The notes below the pieces were generated by a model. The model was not told where the DNA came from, made no database searches, and saw nothing but the letters and a program-made list of their open reading frames with translations. 64,000 nt of DNA from Linanthus parryae (lineage: Eukaryota; Streptophyta; Magnoliopsida; Ericales; Polemoniaceae). The translations under genes were made by a program, and so were the position numbers. The stretch's first letter is position 1, and each line of letters begins with the position of its first letter. This document shows positions 24,832 to 36,956 of this stretch, in pieces. The stretch covers positions 47,797,863 to 47,861,862 of the forward strand of contig JALGPY010000010.1 of assembly GCA_023055425.1 (NCBI GenBank), written 5' to 3'.

Positions 24832-25245
24832 GCAATCCTCATAGGGATTTAAAACCTGAAGGGATACTTAAAATGAACATAGGTCAAGATAATTAAAAAT
24901 TTGAAAAGCCGATTGGGGAATGGGTAGCCTAAGTATCAGTCTTGATTTTTCCCCGCCCACCCTCGTCCTGCCTTGGGACATGTTATGTACTGCGCAGCAT
25001 GATATGTTTGAATTATCTAAATCGATTTGAGATGTGTACTATTAGTTGTGCTTAATAATACTTCCTTGTTGGAGGAAAGATATGGAAAATATATTTTGAT
25101 TGGCACTTGATAATTTTGAAGTATATACTTATAGTTGTGAGATATAAGATGATTTAATCGGAATTCTGAAACCATGAAATCGTAATCAAGGATACCATAA
25201 GATAAGACTAATAGACCAATACGATACCACTATAGGAAAGCTTAA
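24832..25245 (+). other. GypA leader, non-coding
   Basis: About 410 bp between PBS and gag ATG. No feature recognised; the GATTGGGGAATGGG stretch resembles the leader just after the PBS of GypB. Confidence 0.5.
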
Positions 25246-25493
25246 ATGGCTGAGAACACCAACGCGGAACAATTCCTCGTGCAAATGGCCCGGATGATGA
25301 ACAATGGAGGTCAAGCAGGACCTAGTTGAGCTAAGAAAGTGGCGGAAATGAAGCCGGGAAGGAGGACCCTGTTGAATTGGAGGATTGGATCATGGAGATG
25401 GACAAGATCCTTGAGGTGGTAGAATGCCCTGACGAACGGAAAGTCAATTGTGCGGCCTTTTATCTGAAACGCGAGGCAAACCTCTGGAGGAGA
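25246..25493 (+). pseudogene. GypA gag, N-terminal fragment
   Basis: ATG at 25246 begins MAENTNAEQFLVQMARMM and meets a TGA at 25327-25329. In shifted frame the Gag domain continues (EDPVELEDWIMEMDKILEVV, then VNCAAFYLKREANLWRR), typical of the Retrotrans_gag family. It is cut at 25493 by GypB; GGAGA (25489-25493) is the left target duplication. Gag continues at 54286. Confidence 0.85.
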
Positions 25494-28400
25494 TGAAATG
25501 ACCCGGGATCTCGGTTCAGGGTTAATGCGACTATCGATAACCAAAAGTAGAAATATTGTTACAAATATTACATTTTAGTTAATAAATACAACAATCTTGA
25601 GAATATAAGTTTACAAATATAATGTGTTTGAAATAATCTATGTTATCTATTAAGTGAACTAACTTAAACTAAACGTCTTCGTCTCGGTGCGCGTTCCCAT
25701 CCCCCACCTTGATTGATGACCTGCTGTTTTAAAATGGCAAAAGCCGACGCAGTTTTGAAGAAAAATGATCAGTAAAAACTGAGTAAATACATACTACGAC
25801 ATGTAAAGCAACGAGTGACACGGAAGCATAGGTTTAAATAAACCAAGAGTTTGAAATATTAATATGTAATAGAGTTGGAAATTTATCAACAATTATAAGT
25901 AATCACGTAGCGAGAAATTTTCGACTTTAAAACTTGAATAAGCCACGAGTAATAAATGAATTCTTAAATCAGTAGAATCTCCAGATAAACAAGTTATTTT
26001 GAACTCATAACGATATTTATTCACGAGTACCATATGCTTTTCAAATCACTTCATTCAATTGATTAGGGAAATCCAGAGCCACAAACAACATTAATAAAGC
26101 AGTCAATTTTTTTTTTTTTGACTTAAATCAACAGTTTAATTTAGCTGAGGCATGTCCAGATCCACCAGCAGGATCGATGTAGACAGAGGGATCACGAAAT
26201 AATCACTAACCCTATTTCACCCGAGCGTTAAGGGAGCCCATTCGTCAACCCCGCTCACAACATTAGCTAAAAGGCCTTAAGTGTCGACACCCCTATACAG
26301 TAGTGACCCTTACAAGTATAAGTATCACTCTATAGCTCTATAAACCCCTTGGCCTCAATATCTTGATATATTTTGGCTCATCAGGGGCGGATTTGTGAAC
26401 ATTAACGTTCTATCCAATAATAAGAAGCATTGCTTCAATGGTCTTAGCCATAAGAAAATGGAGGATCGCTGCCTCCCATTAATAACAGTACTCTGTGCAT
26501 CGTCCTAATTCTATTAGAGGTATTTTATATCTTCTCTTTCACATAACCAGAATAAGAATATCAACATTTCACAAGTAATTTCCGAGAGTTCTCAAAGAAG
26601 ATGAATAAAATAGCTTAACAATGGAAAACATGCATTCTCATACTTTTTCATATAACAAGCATTATTTGAAACATCAAAGACATACGCACATTTTGATATG
26701 AAAAGTTCGTACATATGTACTTACCACTGAGATTAAGCACAATCAAAAGCAAGAAACTAAGCCTAGCACTCCGACGACAACCGCTCTCTCCTACGAGGTC
26801 GATGTCTACAATCACATGTATGACGTACTCGTTATAACCAATTTACACATGCATAATAAAAATGAAAACCTACATGTCACATAGTCCTAAGTGTCACTAA
26901 TGAACATATAATGATGTTTAATTATCAAAATAAGTCCAACAAAACATCTGGAACTTCGAAAATCAAGTTTTCTAAAAAATGTGAAACTACAATTCAGGAC
27001 AGAATTGTAGCTCTGACTTTGGAGCAAAATTTACCATATCAAATCAACTCCTAAAATTTTGAAATTAATTTATAATGATTCTACATGTGTCTAATTTCAG
27101 AAAAACCAAGAAAATAATGCATAGTTATTATAAAACTCAAGTTACAAAAATAACAAGCACTGCTATGCAGAGACAAGTTTGGCAGAAAGTTTCAACTTTG
27201 AAGACCAATTACTAGTACATGGAGAATATGAAAAATGCCCATATTCTCCAGAATGAATCCCTTGTGTGTCTAGTTTTAAAAGAAATATTGGGTGTCATAT
27301 GTTTCTGGAAATGAGATGTTTAACAAAAATAGCAAAACTTGTCCAAAAACAGAGTTTCCGAAAACATGCAACTTAAAATGAGCATATCTCCCTAACCATA
27401 AAGGCTATGGAGTTGAAATTTCTTTCAAAATGACCCTCTTTGAGTCTAGTTTCTGAATATGAGATATTTAAAAATTACACAGAGACAAAATTTAGAGATA
27501 ATATACTTTTTTCATAAACTGGTCAGATTGTATGAACATGCAGTTTTTTCAAAAATCAACAAGAATGGTTCGAATGATACATGAAACTTATAAAGACTTG
27601 ATTTTCACCCAAATAACATCATTTTAAGCATTAATTAAGACTTTTACATGCTCTTGACACAAATGTTCAAAATTTTCTTGACATGCAAGTGGAACTACCA
27701 AGATTTTTACAAAGTGCATATGGGTTTTAGTGTGAGTTTCATGAAATAGTCAAAATTTTGGAGTCAATCACATGATCTAACCATGGAAATGAAGAATCAA
27801 GCATGGAGATGAAGAAAACTAAGATGAAATTTCATCAATCAAAGCAAAAGATGTACATGCATGAATGAATTCAAGACTAGAAGAAAAGTTTACCCAAAGA
27901 TTCAAGAAATGGTGGAGGAAAAGAGTGAAATTGACCTCCAATCCTTGAGATGAATGATGAAATAACTCCCCTCCATGATCATACTATGCTTGGACTTAAG
28001 TTTTTCATGTTTTGGAGGCTTGAAAATGAAGATTTGATGGTGTTTTGTGAAGGTCAACACCCAGAAACGGGAATGGAGATATTGAGAGAGAGAAGAAAGC
28101 ATGTATGGGTGTTCTTGAAGAGAAAATCATATGAATAATTGAGGGAGAAAGAGATAGGAAGTTGTGGTGATGAATGGGATGAGTGATGGTGAGTTGGTGT
28201 AAGTATAAGAGTGTGTACATGTGTAGATTTTCATAAGTAGTGTTATTTTAATAGGAGTAGAAATAAGAATGAATTATTTTATTGGTTTTGACCAAAGTGA
28301 TGGAGGGAGTAGTTGGTTGTAACTAGAACAAAATTAGAGGAGTTGTGGATGGGGCTAAAGAATTGATAGCCAAAAATTAAGGGGTAAAAGAAATGAAATT

Positions 28401-28872
28401 AAAAAGTCTCCCAACACCATAGTTGGGGTAGGAGTTGGATTACCAAGATATTGAGGGTTGACATGCAAATACAAGAAATTTAAGATAACTACAAAATTCC
28501 ATATGCAAGAGGGGTATAAATTTAAGATAACTACAAAATAACCCATAAAAGTCAATTTTCATAAATTACAAAACTGCCAAATAATTTCAAAATTCACTTT
28601 GTTAATAAATGTCAAAATCCATTTTTTTTTAAAAAAAATACAAGTATCTCCCAAGTATATAAAATGAGTTTCGTATCGTATTGTCCAAGTTTTCAAAAAC
28701 TACAAAATAACCTCAAAATGAAATTCTATATAATCATATGTGGCGAATGACACCCTTATACTTTAAAACTAAGAAGAAGTCAAGAAAAAGTTTGAAATAT
28801 AAATTTCTCAAAATTTTCAAATATTTTTCCGAAATGACCAAATAAACCTTAACTTAAATACGGGGTGTTACA
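25494..28872 (-). repeat. GypB 3' LTR (left copy)
   Basis: 3379 bp from TGAAATGACCCGGGATC to GGGTGTTACA. It is AT-rich and without credible genes; the ORFs near 27902-28220 are mirrored at 53384-53599 but have no recognisable domain. It differs by a few percent from the right copy by eye and lacks a 23-bp segment present there beside the CopD insertion site. Confidence 0.88.
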
Positions 28873-28885
28873 TTATATCCCCCTT
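28873..28885 (-). other. GypB polypurine tract
   Basis: On the - strand AAGGGGGATATAA abuts the 3' LTR start TGTAACACCCC. It is preceded by a hairpin at 28892-28911. Confidence 0.75.
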
Positions 28886-28891
28886 AAAATG

Positions 28892-28911
28892 AAGCTTCGT
28901 CCCCGAAGCTT
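28892..28911 (-). other. GypB hairpin next to the polypurine tract
   Basis: Perfect inverted repeat: on the - strand AAGCTTCG-GGGA-CGAAGCTT, then six bases (CATTTT), then the tract. Same layout as GypA (58894-58909) and LarA (40203-40222). Confidence 0.7.
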
Positions 28912-30003
28912 AAAAAATCTTTTGAGTGAAACTACGGACATATTTTAAGAGAATGCAGCTAATGCACATGAAACTTGTATGCAATGCTAATGCACATGCA
29001 ACACTTTAATTAACGAGAATCACGCTCTCTGTCGGTTACGTGTCATCTCACTCGTATCACATAAGAGATTCATATACAATTAGCTCAAGTAAGAGGTCGG
29101 CACGAAATTTTGAAAGGTCTAGACGGACATAAAAGTTACCACATTTATATAATTGAAAAACAAAAAGTCTCGAAATTTTAGGCACAAAATACTTTGATCG
29201 AAACTAACACGTCATTTTTTTTAGGCTCATCCGCATGGAAAATATTGTCTTACTTGTATAGGATTAGGTAAACCAATCACCTCAAGTGTTCCACACATAC
29301 GAGGGAGAAAAGAACACTATGTGTCGTCACACAACGTGTCTCTCCATCACAACTCGCATGTGTTTCAAATGTTCCAACTTAGTATACACAGCGGGTACAA
29401 CTCATAGTACCGTCGTTCTAAGAGTCACGCCAGCAGACTGCTAAACAAAGTGGTACATATCACTTGGCGTTTGGTATCTCCGCACCCAATTATTTTTTTC
29501 AAAATCATTTTTTTTAAAGAATACATGTTTTTTTTTCAAAACTTTCCAATTTTGAAAACGTCCAAGTCAAATTAATTCAAACTGAAACAAAACATAGTAT
29601 TATCTTAAAATTTGAAAGGAATGGTCTCACGGTCTTCTAAGTCAAAACGTCGATACTCTCATGTCGAAAAATAACATAACCAATAAAGGGAATGTGCATA
29701 CGCATCACACGAAAATGAGAAATTATTTTGATATGGCAACTAAGCATGCTCATTGGATAATCAACATATATATAAGCAAGTAGCTTCCACATTTATCACA
29801 TTTCAATTAGCACTTAACAGTTAATCAACACATACGGTACAAATCAAGTTTAAGAATACTTAAGTACCCAAACTCCCCGACGGCTTGATTACTTCATTTA
29901 TTTCAAAATTGAGTTATCCTAGTTAATTTTAAAATTTCAAAAACCTTTTATCTTTCTTATTCTCTACTAATGGAAATCGAAAAGTCACTTTAACCGGAGA
30001 ACC
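28912..30003 (-). other. GypB interior, non-coding
   Basis: About 1.1 kb, AT-rich, with several T- and A-runs. No ORF over 60 codons and no recognisable gag or pol similarity, so all proteins must come from elsewhere. Confidence 0.7.
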
Positions 30004-30018
30004 GATGCTCTGATACCA
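30004..30018 (-). other. GypB primer-binding site (initiator tRNA-Met)
   Basis: Reversed, it reads TGGTATCAGAGCATC beginning at 30018, two bases from the 5' LTR at 30021. It matches initiator tRNA-Met. Confidence 0.85.
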
Positions 30019-30020
30019 TC

Positions 30021-30752
30021 TGAAACAGCCCGGGTCAGAACTAAAGAGACAATCGATAACCAAAAGTAGAATATTAACTATTAAGATTACATTTCATCTA
30101 ATAAATATAACAATCTTGAGAAGATAAGTTTACAAATGTAATGTGATTTGAAATATTCTATGTGATCTACTAAGTGATCTAACTTAAGCTAAAGGTCTTC
30201 GTCTCGGTGCGCGTTCCCATCCCCCACCTTGATTGATGACCTGCGGTTTTAAAATGGAAAAAACCGACACAGTTTTGAAGAAGAATGATCAGTAAAAAGT
30301 GAGTAAATACATACTACGACATGTAAAGCAACGAGTGGCACGGAAGCATAGGTTTAAATAAACCAAGAGTTTGAAATATTAATAAGTAATAGAGTTGGAA
30401 ATTTATCAACAATTATAAGTAATCACGTAGCGAGAATTTTTTGACTTTAAAACTTGAATAAGCCACGAGTATTAAAGGAAATCTTAAATCAGTGGAATCT
30501 CCAGATAAACAATTTATTTGGAACTCATAACGATATTTATTCACGAGTAGCATATGCTTTTCAAATCCCTTCATTCAATTGATTAGGGAAATCCAGAGCC
30601 ACAAAGAATATTAATAAAGCAGTCAATTTTTTTTTATTTTGACTTCAATCAACAATTTAATTTAGCTGAGGCATGTCCAGAGCCACCAGCAGGATCGATG
30701 TAGACAGAGGGATCACGAAATAATCACTAAGGGTTCCTTCTAGGGTCTATCA
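30021..30752 (-). repeat. GypB 5' LTR, segment before CopD
   Basis: Begins TGAAACAGCCCGGG and follows the left copy closely to ATCACTA near 30730. It then has an extra AGGGTTCCTTCTAGGG-type segment ending in TATCA (30748-30752), the left target duplication of CopD. Confidence 0.88.
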
Positions 30753-31475
30753 TGTAGGGTTTTGATTCATGGATCGCACAACGGAAGCATAATCAAACAT
30801 AAAACCATGCAAAACCCTCCAAGGATCACAAGTCAAGAGACATAACGATGGTAAAGGTTAGAAATCATAAACACACCTTTGGGTTCTCCTTGATGACTTC
30901 AAACGCGAATTATGTCACGTTCTCTATAGTAGATCCACGCCTAGAGTTGATCCTAGATCTCCCAACTCCTTTGGTGCTAGCCCGGAAGAGGAAGAGGAAG
31001 AAGAAATCACGCAAAACGAGACCCAAAGGAGGGTCTCGGCATCCTTTGGCCGACGGGGACGGGGCGGCGGCAAGGGGCCGGTTCGGGCCTCCTTGTTGCT
31101 TGCTCTCTCTCCTTTGTTCTCTCCCACTCTTTTTATGTTCACTTAATGAGCATAAGTTGTGTGGAAAGGAAGGAAGGAAGGTCCTTTATATAGTCCAACA
31201 ACTCCTTGTTAACTACCTAAAGGACTTATTCTAGTCCAACTAGAATTCAATTTAGTCCCTTCCTTGCAAATTAGTCCCTACTAAGTTTGCAAGGGTTTGC
31301 AAAGTGATCCTTCTAATTAATTAATCCAATTAATTAATTCCCAAATCTAGTTCAACTCTATATAGCGTGTGACCCCATAGGTTCTATCTAGTTGGTAGCA
31401 ACTATTTGCTAATATGGAGCGGTCTCTAGCAAAACATCCATTCTAGCCAACTAATAGAATAGTCATCTTGACAAC
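30753..31475 (-). repeat. CopD 3' LTR, outer segment
   Basis: Begins TGTAGGGTTTTGATTCATGG; reversed TATA box TTTATATA at 31185-31192. Cut by LarA at 31475; ACAAC at 31471-31475 is the target duplication. The uninterrupted site is visible in the other LTR near 50905. Confidence 0.9.
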
Positions 31476-32646
31476 TGTTGATGAATTAAAATTGCATATT
31501 TTAGTATGTTAACGAACTCTTCTTAACTTGCTAATATGTGTAATTTATCTATTTTATCTCTCTTTCTAGACTTATGCTTGTTTTCGTAGTTTTGGTTGTT
31601 TTCTCTCATTTTGTAGGCAAAGAAGTGATTTAGAACGCAAGGGGCTAGTTATGAAAGCTTGAATGAGGAATTTGAAGGCTTAATTTGAAGAAGTCAAGTG
31701 ATAAAGAAGCTAAAGTTGAAGACAAAGCAAGAATTTGCAAGTTAAAGAGAGGTTTCAAGGGTTTAAATGAAGAGGACAAGGGAAGATAGAGGCCAAAAAT
31801 GAAGATTTAGAAGCCAAGAGGCCACATTACAAGGCCAAAGTTGCATCTATGGGTTTGTTTGAGAAGAAACTAACGGAAGTGGGGGCTTAAGTGCAATTTT
31901 TAAAACGTTTTAATGGCTTATTTGAAGGATTTTTAACGGATTGGGGGTCAGATTGCCATTTTCAGAAGTTTTTAAGTAATGACCCGGGCCTTTTACAACA
32001 TTCCAGCAAGCTAGGGGGGAGCCGGGTGCAATTTCCCGAAACTAGCTCAACCCCCAGCTCTCTCTCACGGTCTCTCTCTCTCTCTCCCCGCGTTAGAACG
32101 AGGCAACAGAAGAAACAGCAGCCATGGACGTCCGTCGAAGCTTCCTCCAAGCTTCACCCCGCCCTCATCTCTTCACCAAATCACCCAAATCCGGTACCAA
32201 AACACTCCTAAGCCCAAGCTCTCTCTACTACAACCCTTAATTCGGCCCAAGAGTGATCCAAACAGAAAGCCCCAATTCTACCTAGGGTTTGTGAGGCGAA
32301 CAAAATGAACGATTCAGAGGTCATCAGTCAAATTGAAGGGTAGGGATACATTCTTGGAGGCCAAGGAAGCTCCAAGACAAGTCTATAAAAGCTGGTTTGA
32401 AGAATTGAAGCGACTCTTCTTGGACCCATTCGGCAACGTACAGCTCTGTTTTGGGTTTCATTTTCTCCTCGCTCTCTCTGATTTCGCCTTCTTCTGGGTT
32501 GTTCTTGAGCTCTCTAAGGGCCAAGAACGAGAAAGAGGAAGAGAGGGAGAGAGGAGCTGTGGTTTTTGATCCGATTTTGGACGAATTTTGGGGCTGTTTA
32601 GTGCTCTGTTCTTGAGCACTGTGAATGCTCTGTTCTGGGTTGATTT
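31476..32646 (+). repeat. LarA first LTR, 3'-truncated
   Basis: Matches the first ~1174 bp of the second LTR (34532-35705), then switches at GGTTGATTT to interior sequence TGTGTCTTGCCC. The junction sits in a shared run of three or four T's. About 1.08 kb of LTR and 1.56 kb of interior are missing from this unit. Confidence 0.9.
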
Positions 32647-32972
32647 TGTGTCTTGCCCCTACTTCTCCTATGTATTCTAATTGATGAATCCAACTTTTTA
32701 AAGGAGAAGTACTTTTCTAAGAATGAAGTAGGGGCATGGCATGGAAAGAAGTTTCCAAGATTGGGGGTGGGATAGCATCATTTTCTTTGTTCCACCTCCG
32801 TAGTTGTAAGTAAATAAATTAGTTTATCTCTATTTCTTGCATTTCTTTTCTATGAACATTTTGTAGGTTGCTCTTGGAGGAGGACTTGTGCTTGGTGGCC
32901 AAGAAAGCTAAAATGAGGTCTCTTCTATCCCTTAATTCTTGCTAAAATTTGTATGCTCTTCCATTGTTCTCA

Positions 32973-33009
32973 CACATTGAGGACAATGTGACATTTTAGT
33001 TGGGGGGTG
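32973..33009 (+). other. LarA internal hairpin plus polypurine-like tract (first unit)
   Basis: CACATTG-AGGA-CAATGTG, six bases, then TAGTTGGGGGGTG. Same as 38672-38708 in the second unit. Confidence 0.65.
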
Positions 33010-33873
33010 GGAAGTAGATATATTTCTTGCTTAAATGGTTACTAGCATGATTTTTCTTCATTAGTGATTTACATGAAAAATACAAAAAAAATGAAAAATT
33101 CTAAAAAAATCATAAAAATTTAAAAATTGAAAATTTTGAAAAAAAATGTGTGTGAACCTTTCATGAGAAGCATCACTCTTTCCCCGTGTCAAACCATAGA
33201 TTTTTTCCTCTTTCTTTGATAGTTTTATTTATTTTCACCTTTCATCTTGAGTCTAGATTTTATTTTCTTATTTGATAGCTTTATTGAGTCTTAGGAAGTT
33301 ATAGTTGAGTCACTTATTTTGAAAAAAAGAAGAAAAAAAAATTGAAAAAATGAAAAATGATGAAAAAAAATGAGAAAAGTGAAAAGGGGGAATTTTAGGA
33401 AGCTAGATGTTTTCAAAAAATGAAATTTCTTAGTCCATGTTCTTTTATTTTTATTTTAGAAAGGAATTCTTTGCTTATACTCAATACATCTACACCAATA
33501 TCCCACCTTCCGCGACATCATGCGTTCTCACAAAGCGACACACTAAATTTACGTTTCATGTTTAAGTCCTTCAAGCTAAGTTGATCACATAAACTTTGAC
33601 GTCTTCTACTTTTGATAAAGGGTGCATTTTCTAAAGCTATTTGAACTTCACAAAAAGGTTTTTCTCTATTCGTTTTTGCGGTGGAAACTTGTAGCCCATT
33701 CGAGTGGTGGTTACCAATGACACCCCATGCGATGTCTAAGAAATAGAGGGGTGTCCGGGGATAATGTTACGTCACCACCTAGATAGCTCCATTGGTTTAG
33801 CTTAAAAAGCCCACTCGCATGTATATTCCTCTTTTTGTTGTGGGTCTTGGAGAGCCTTGGATTTTAGGTTAAA

Positions 33874-33930
33874 TAAAAAAAAAAAAAAAAAAAAGAGAGA
33901 GAGAGAAGAAAGAAAAAGAAAAAAAAAATT
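33874..33930 (+). repeat. Low-complexity A/GA tract in LarA
   Basis: A run of about 20 A's followed by GAGAGAGAGAGAAG and A-rich sequence. The counterpart at 39575-39636 has a longer A-run. Length differs between units, as expected of slippage. Confidence 0.85.
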
Positions 33931-34495
33931 ATGATAAATCGCACCATCTATCAAAAATCCACAAAAGGATCATACAAGCCCACAACCACACCTCCCCTTC
34001 TTAAAAAAAAATTTTGTTCAAAGCTTTGGAAGTCCATCCTACATGGGTGCTTTTGAATAAGTATGAGAATGTCTAGTTTCATGAGATCCTTATTTTTGAA
34101 GGCATACTTTCTCGCAAATTGGACTTAATTTAACAAGTTTTGTGGATCGCATGAGTCACCTTCTACCCAACACCGCCCACATTTGTATGAGTATATGCTT
34201 AGACGTCCTTAGGCTTCTTTCTCGATCTTCTTGGACTTTGAGAATTTATTTGAGAAGACATTTGTGCATTCTTCTTTTTCCCCCACCAAAAAAAAAAATT
34301 AAAATTAGCTAGTAACTCTTAGTATTTTATTTTCTTTGGGTTCTCACTTAGGATAGATAATATGTGAGAGTGTTTTCGTAAATATATTGAGTCTAGTTTA
34401 GGATTGAGTCAAGCCTTGTCTAGTTGAGTGTGTGCCTCTCATGATTGGTTCTTTAAAAAAAAAAAAAAAAAAAATTGAAATTAAATATCGCTCTC

Positions 34496-34531
34496 TTTGC
34501 TCGAGGACGAGCAAAAGGCTAGTTGGGGGTG
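34496..34531 (+). other. LarA hairpin and polypurine tract before the second LTR
   Basis: TTTGCTCG-AGGA-CGAGCAAA (34496-34515), then AGGC, then TAGTTGGGGGTG ending at 34531, directly before TGTTGATG. One G shorter than at 40227-40239. Confidence 0.7.
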
Positions 34532-36786
34532 TGTTGATGAATTAAAATTGCATATTTTAGTATGTTAACGAACTCTTCTTAACTTGCTAATATGTGTAAT
34601 TTATCTATTTTATCTCTCTTTCTAGACTTATGCTTGTTTTCGTAGTTTTGGTTGTTTTCTCTCATTTTGTAGGCAAAGAAGTGATTTAGAACGCAAGGGG
34701 CTAGTTATGAAAGCTTGAATGAGGAATTTGAAGGCTTAATTTGAAGAAGTCAAGTGATAAAGAAGCTAAAGTTGAAGACAAAGCAAGAATTTGCAAGTTA
34801 AAGAGAGGTTTCAAGGGTTTAAATGAAGAGGACAAGGGAAGATAGAGGCCAAAAATGAAGATTTAGAAGCCAAGAGGCCACATTACAAGGCCAAAGTTGC
34901 ATCTATGGGTTTGTTTGAGAAGAAAACTAACGGAAGTGGGGGCTTAAGTGCAATTTTTGAAACGTTTTAATGGCTTATTTGAAGGATTTTTAACGGATTG
35001 GGGGTCAGATTGCCATTTTCAGAAGTTTTTAAGTAATGACCCGGGCCTTTTACAACATTCCAGCAAGCTAGGGGGGAGCCGGGTGCAATTTCCCGAAACT
35101 AGCTCAACCCCCAGCTCTCTCTCACGGTCTCTCTCTCTCTCCCCGCGTTAGAACGACGCAACAGAAGAAACAGCAGCCATGGACGTCCGTCGAAGCTTCC
35201 TCCAAGCTTCACCCCGCCCTCATCTCTTCACCAAATCACCCAAATCCGGTACCAAAACACTCCTAAGCCCAAGCTCTCTCTACTACAACCCTTAATTCGG
35301 CCCAAGAGTGATCCAAACAGAAAGCCCCAATTCTACCTAGGGTTTGTGAGGCGAACAAAATGAACGATTCAGAGGTCATCAGTCAAATTGAAGGGTAGGG
35401 ATACATTCTTGGAGGCCAAGGAAGCTCCAAGACAAGTCTATAAAAGATGGTTTGAAGAATTGAAGCGACTCTTCTTGGACCCATTCGGCAACGTACAGCT
35501 CTGTTTTGGGTTTCATTTTCTCCTCTCTCTCTCTCTCTGATTTCGCCTTCTTCTGGGTTGTTCTTGAGCTCTCTAAGGGCCCAGAACGAGAAAGAGGAAG
35601 AGAGGGAGAGAGGAGCTGTGGTTTTTGATCCGATTTTGGACGAATTTTGGGGCTGTTTAGTGCTCTGTTCTTGAGCACTGTGAATGCTCTGTTCTGGGTT
35701 GATTTCTCAGCAGCAGCAGTAGTCACAGTAGCAGTAGCAATTCACAGTAGCTTTCTTTGCAATTGCTTCACTAGTTTGTAGCTTAGTTGTGTTTTTGGCT
35801 ATTTTTGTTTAGTTTTGTGTATTTAAATCAAGTGGTAGTTGATGTATTGAGGTTGAATTGGTGAAAACAAGAGTTGGATTCAAGTATGATGAATGGAATG
35901 ATAATTTTCTTTACTTATCTTGAATTTATACTCATGTTTAGCTAATTCACTTGCTTGGGTGATTTGGGACTATCTAGTGTCTAAATCTCTCTATTGATTC
36001 AAGTTGAACTTCAAGGATGAATGGGTTGAATTGGGTTCACTTGAATGCTTAGTGCAATATTTAGATTTCTCTTGTTGAAGTATTTGATGCATTGAATAGG
36101 TAGATGTGCGAATACTTTTGACGTGTTTGATTTGAAGTTGCATTTGAGTGAGAGGAACTCGTCAATCCTAACTTTGAGAAATCGAGTTCTAGTTAGGTGA
36201 TTTGAGTGAGAATTTACAAATCTCATTTGTTGCTTGATCTATCATGTGGAAACATCTATGTGTGTTTACATATGGTTGATGGTTGAGGCACTTGATATTT
36301 GGAAAATCTCATTTGAATCGCTTCTTTAGTGCTTAATTATCGTGTGTTAGAGTTAGGCACTTCATTTGTGGCAAGTTGGATTGCAATGAGCAATCGATTC
36401 TTGAGGCACTTGTCTTGTGGAATTCTACATGTGATATGAGAACCGGGCTTGAATATAATAGGGGGATTGGTCACTAGAGAAACCGATGATCCCTAGACCC
36501 TCATTACTTGTTATTTCACTACTTTCTTGAATCGTAGTTTTAGTAGTTGTTTACTTTGTTCTTTAAATTCTCAAATCTCAACTCGCTCCATCAATTAGTT
36601 TTGGTGGATTTGAATAGCTTGGCAAGCTTTAAAGCCATTGAGAGTTTGTGTTTTATTGTTTTAGTTAGTCGTTTATTCTAGTTTTGCAAGTCACTCTCTA
36701 ATCCTCCTCTCCTTGTGGATTCGACCCCGTTCTTACTCGGGTACTACTTAGAACGATATTCCTATACTTGGGAATTATCGCGAAAA
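34532..36786 (+). repeat. LarA second LTR (5' LTR of the complete unit)
   Basis: 2255 bp; ends ATTATCGCGAAAA where the third LTR ends GCGAACA. Contains CT-rich stretches (about 35110-35145, 35520-35540) and the CAGCAGCAGCAGTAG stretch near 35708. ORFs within it are mirrored in the other LTRs and look non-coding. Confidence 0.9.
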
Positions 36787-36792
36787 AGTTTT

Positions 36793-36810
36793 TGGCGCCG
36801 TTGCCGGGGA
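36793..36810 (+). other. LarA primer-binding site (tRNA-Asp)
   Basis: TGGCGCCGTTGCCGGGGA, 18 bases, matches the complement of the 3' end of plant tRNA-Asp (including CCA). It sits six bases after the LTR end at 36786. Confidence 0.85.
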
Positions 36811-36956
36811 GAGGCTAGGCTTTAGATTTGATTTGCTTTACTTTCTTAGTATTTTTCTTGACATTTTCTCTAGTTGCTTGTGGTTAGTTAAGCTTGTGAG
36901 ATTCAAGAGGGCTTGTGAAATTCATCAAGTACCTCTCATCTACTTGCTTGAAAAAA

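Larger units (their letters stand above)
32647..34531 (+). other. LarA first unit, residual 3' interior
   Basis: Near-identical to 38347-40239. It begins inside the last codons of the LarA ORF and so encodes nothing. It carries the internal hairpin-tract module (32973-33009), A-rich low-complexity tracts and the terminal hairpin (34496-34515) and tract (34520-34531). Confidence 0.85.

Noticed and set aside
33874..33930. Long A-tracts that could be LINE or SINE tails
   Set aside because: They recur at the same place in both LarA units, are not at an element end and have no flanking duplications.
36793..36810. tRNA-like sequence (and TGGTATCAGAGCC elsewhere) as tRNA genes
   Set aside because: Only the 3'-end complement of a tRNA is present, directly after an LTR; these are primer-binding sites.
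36915..36956. Upstream GTG as the start of the LarA ORF
   Set aside because: Plant translation would normally use ATG; the first in-frame ATG is at 36957.
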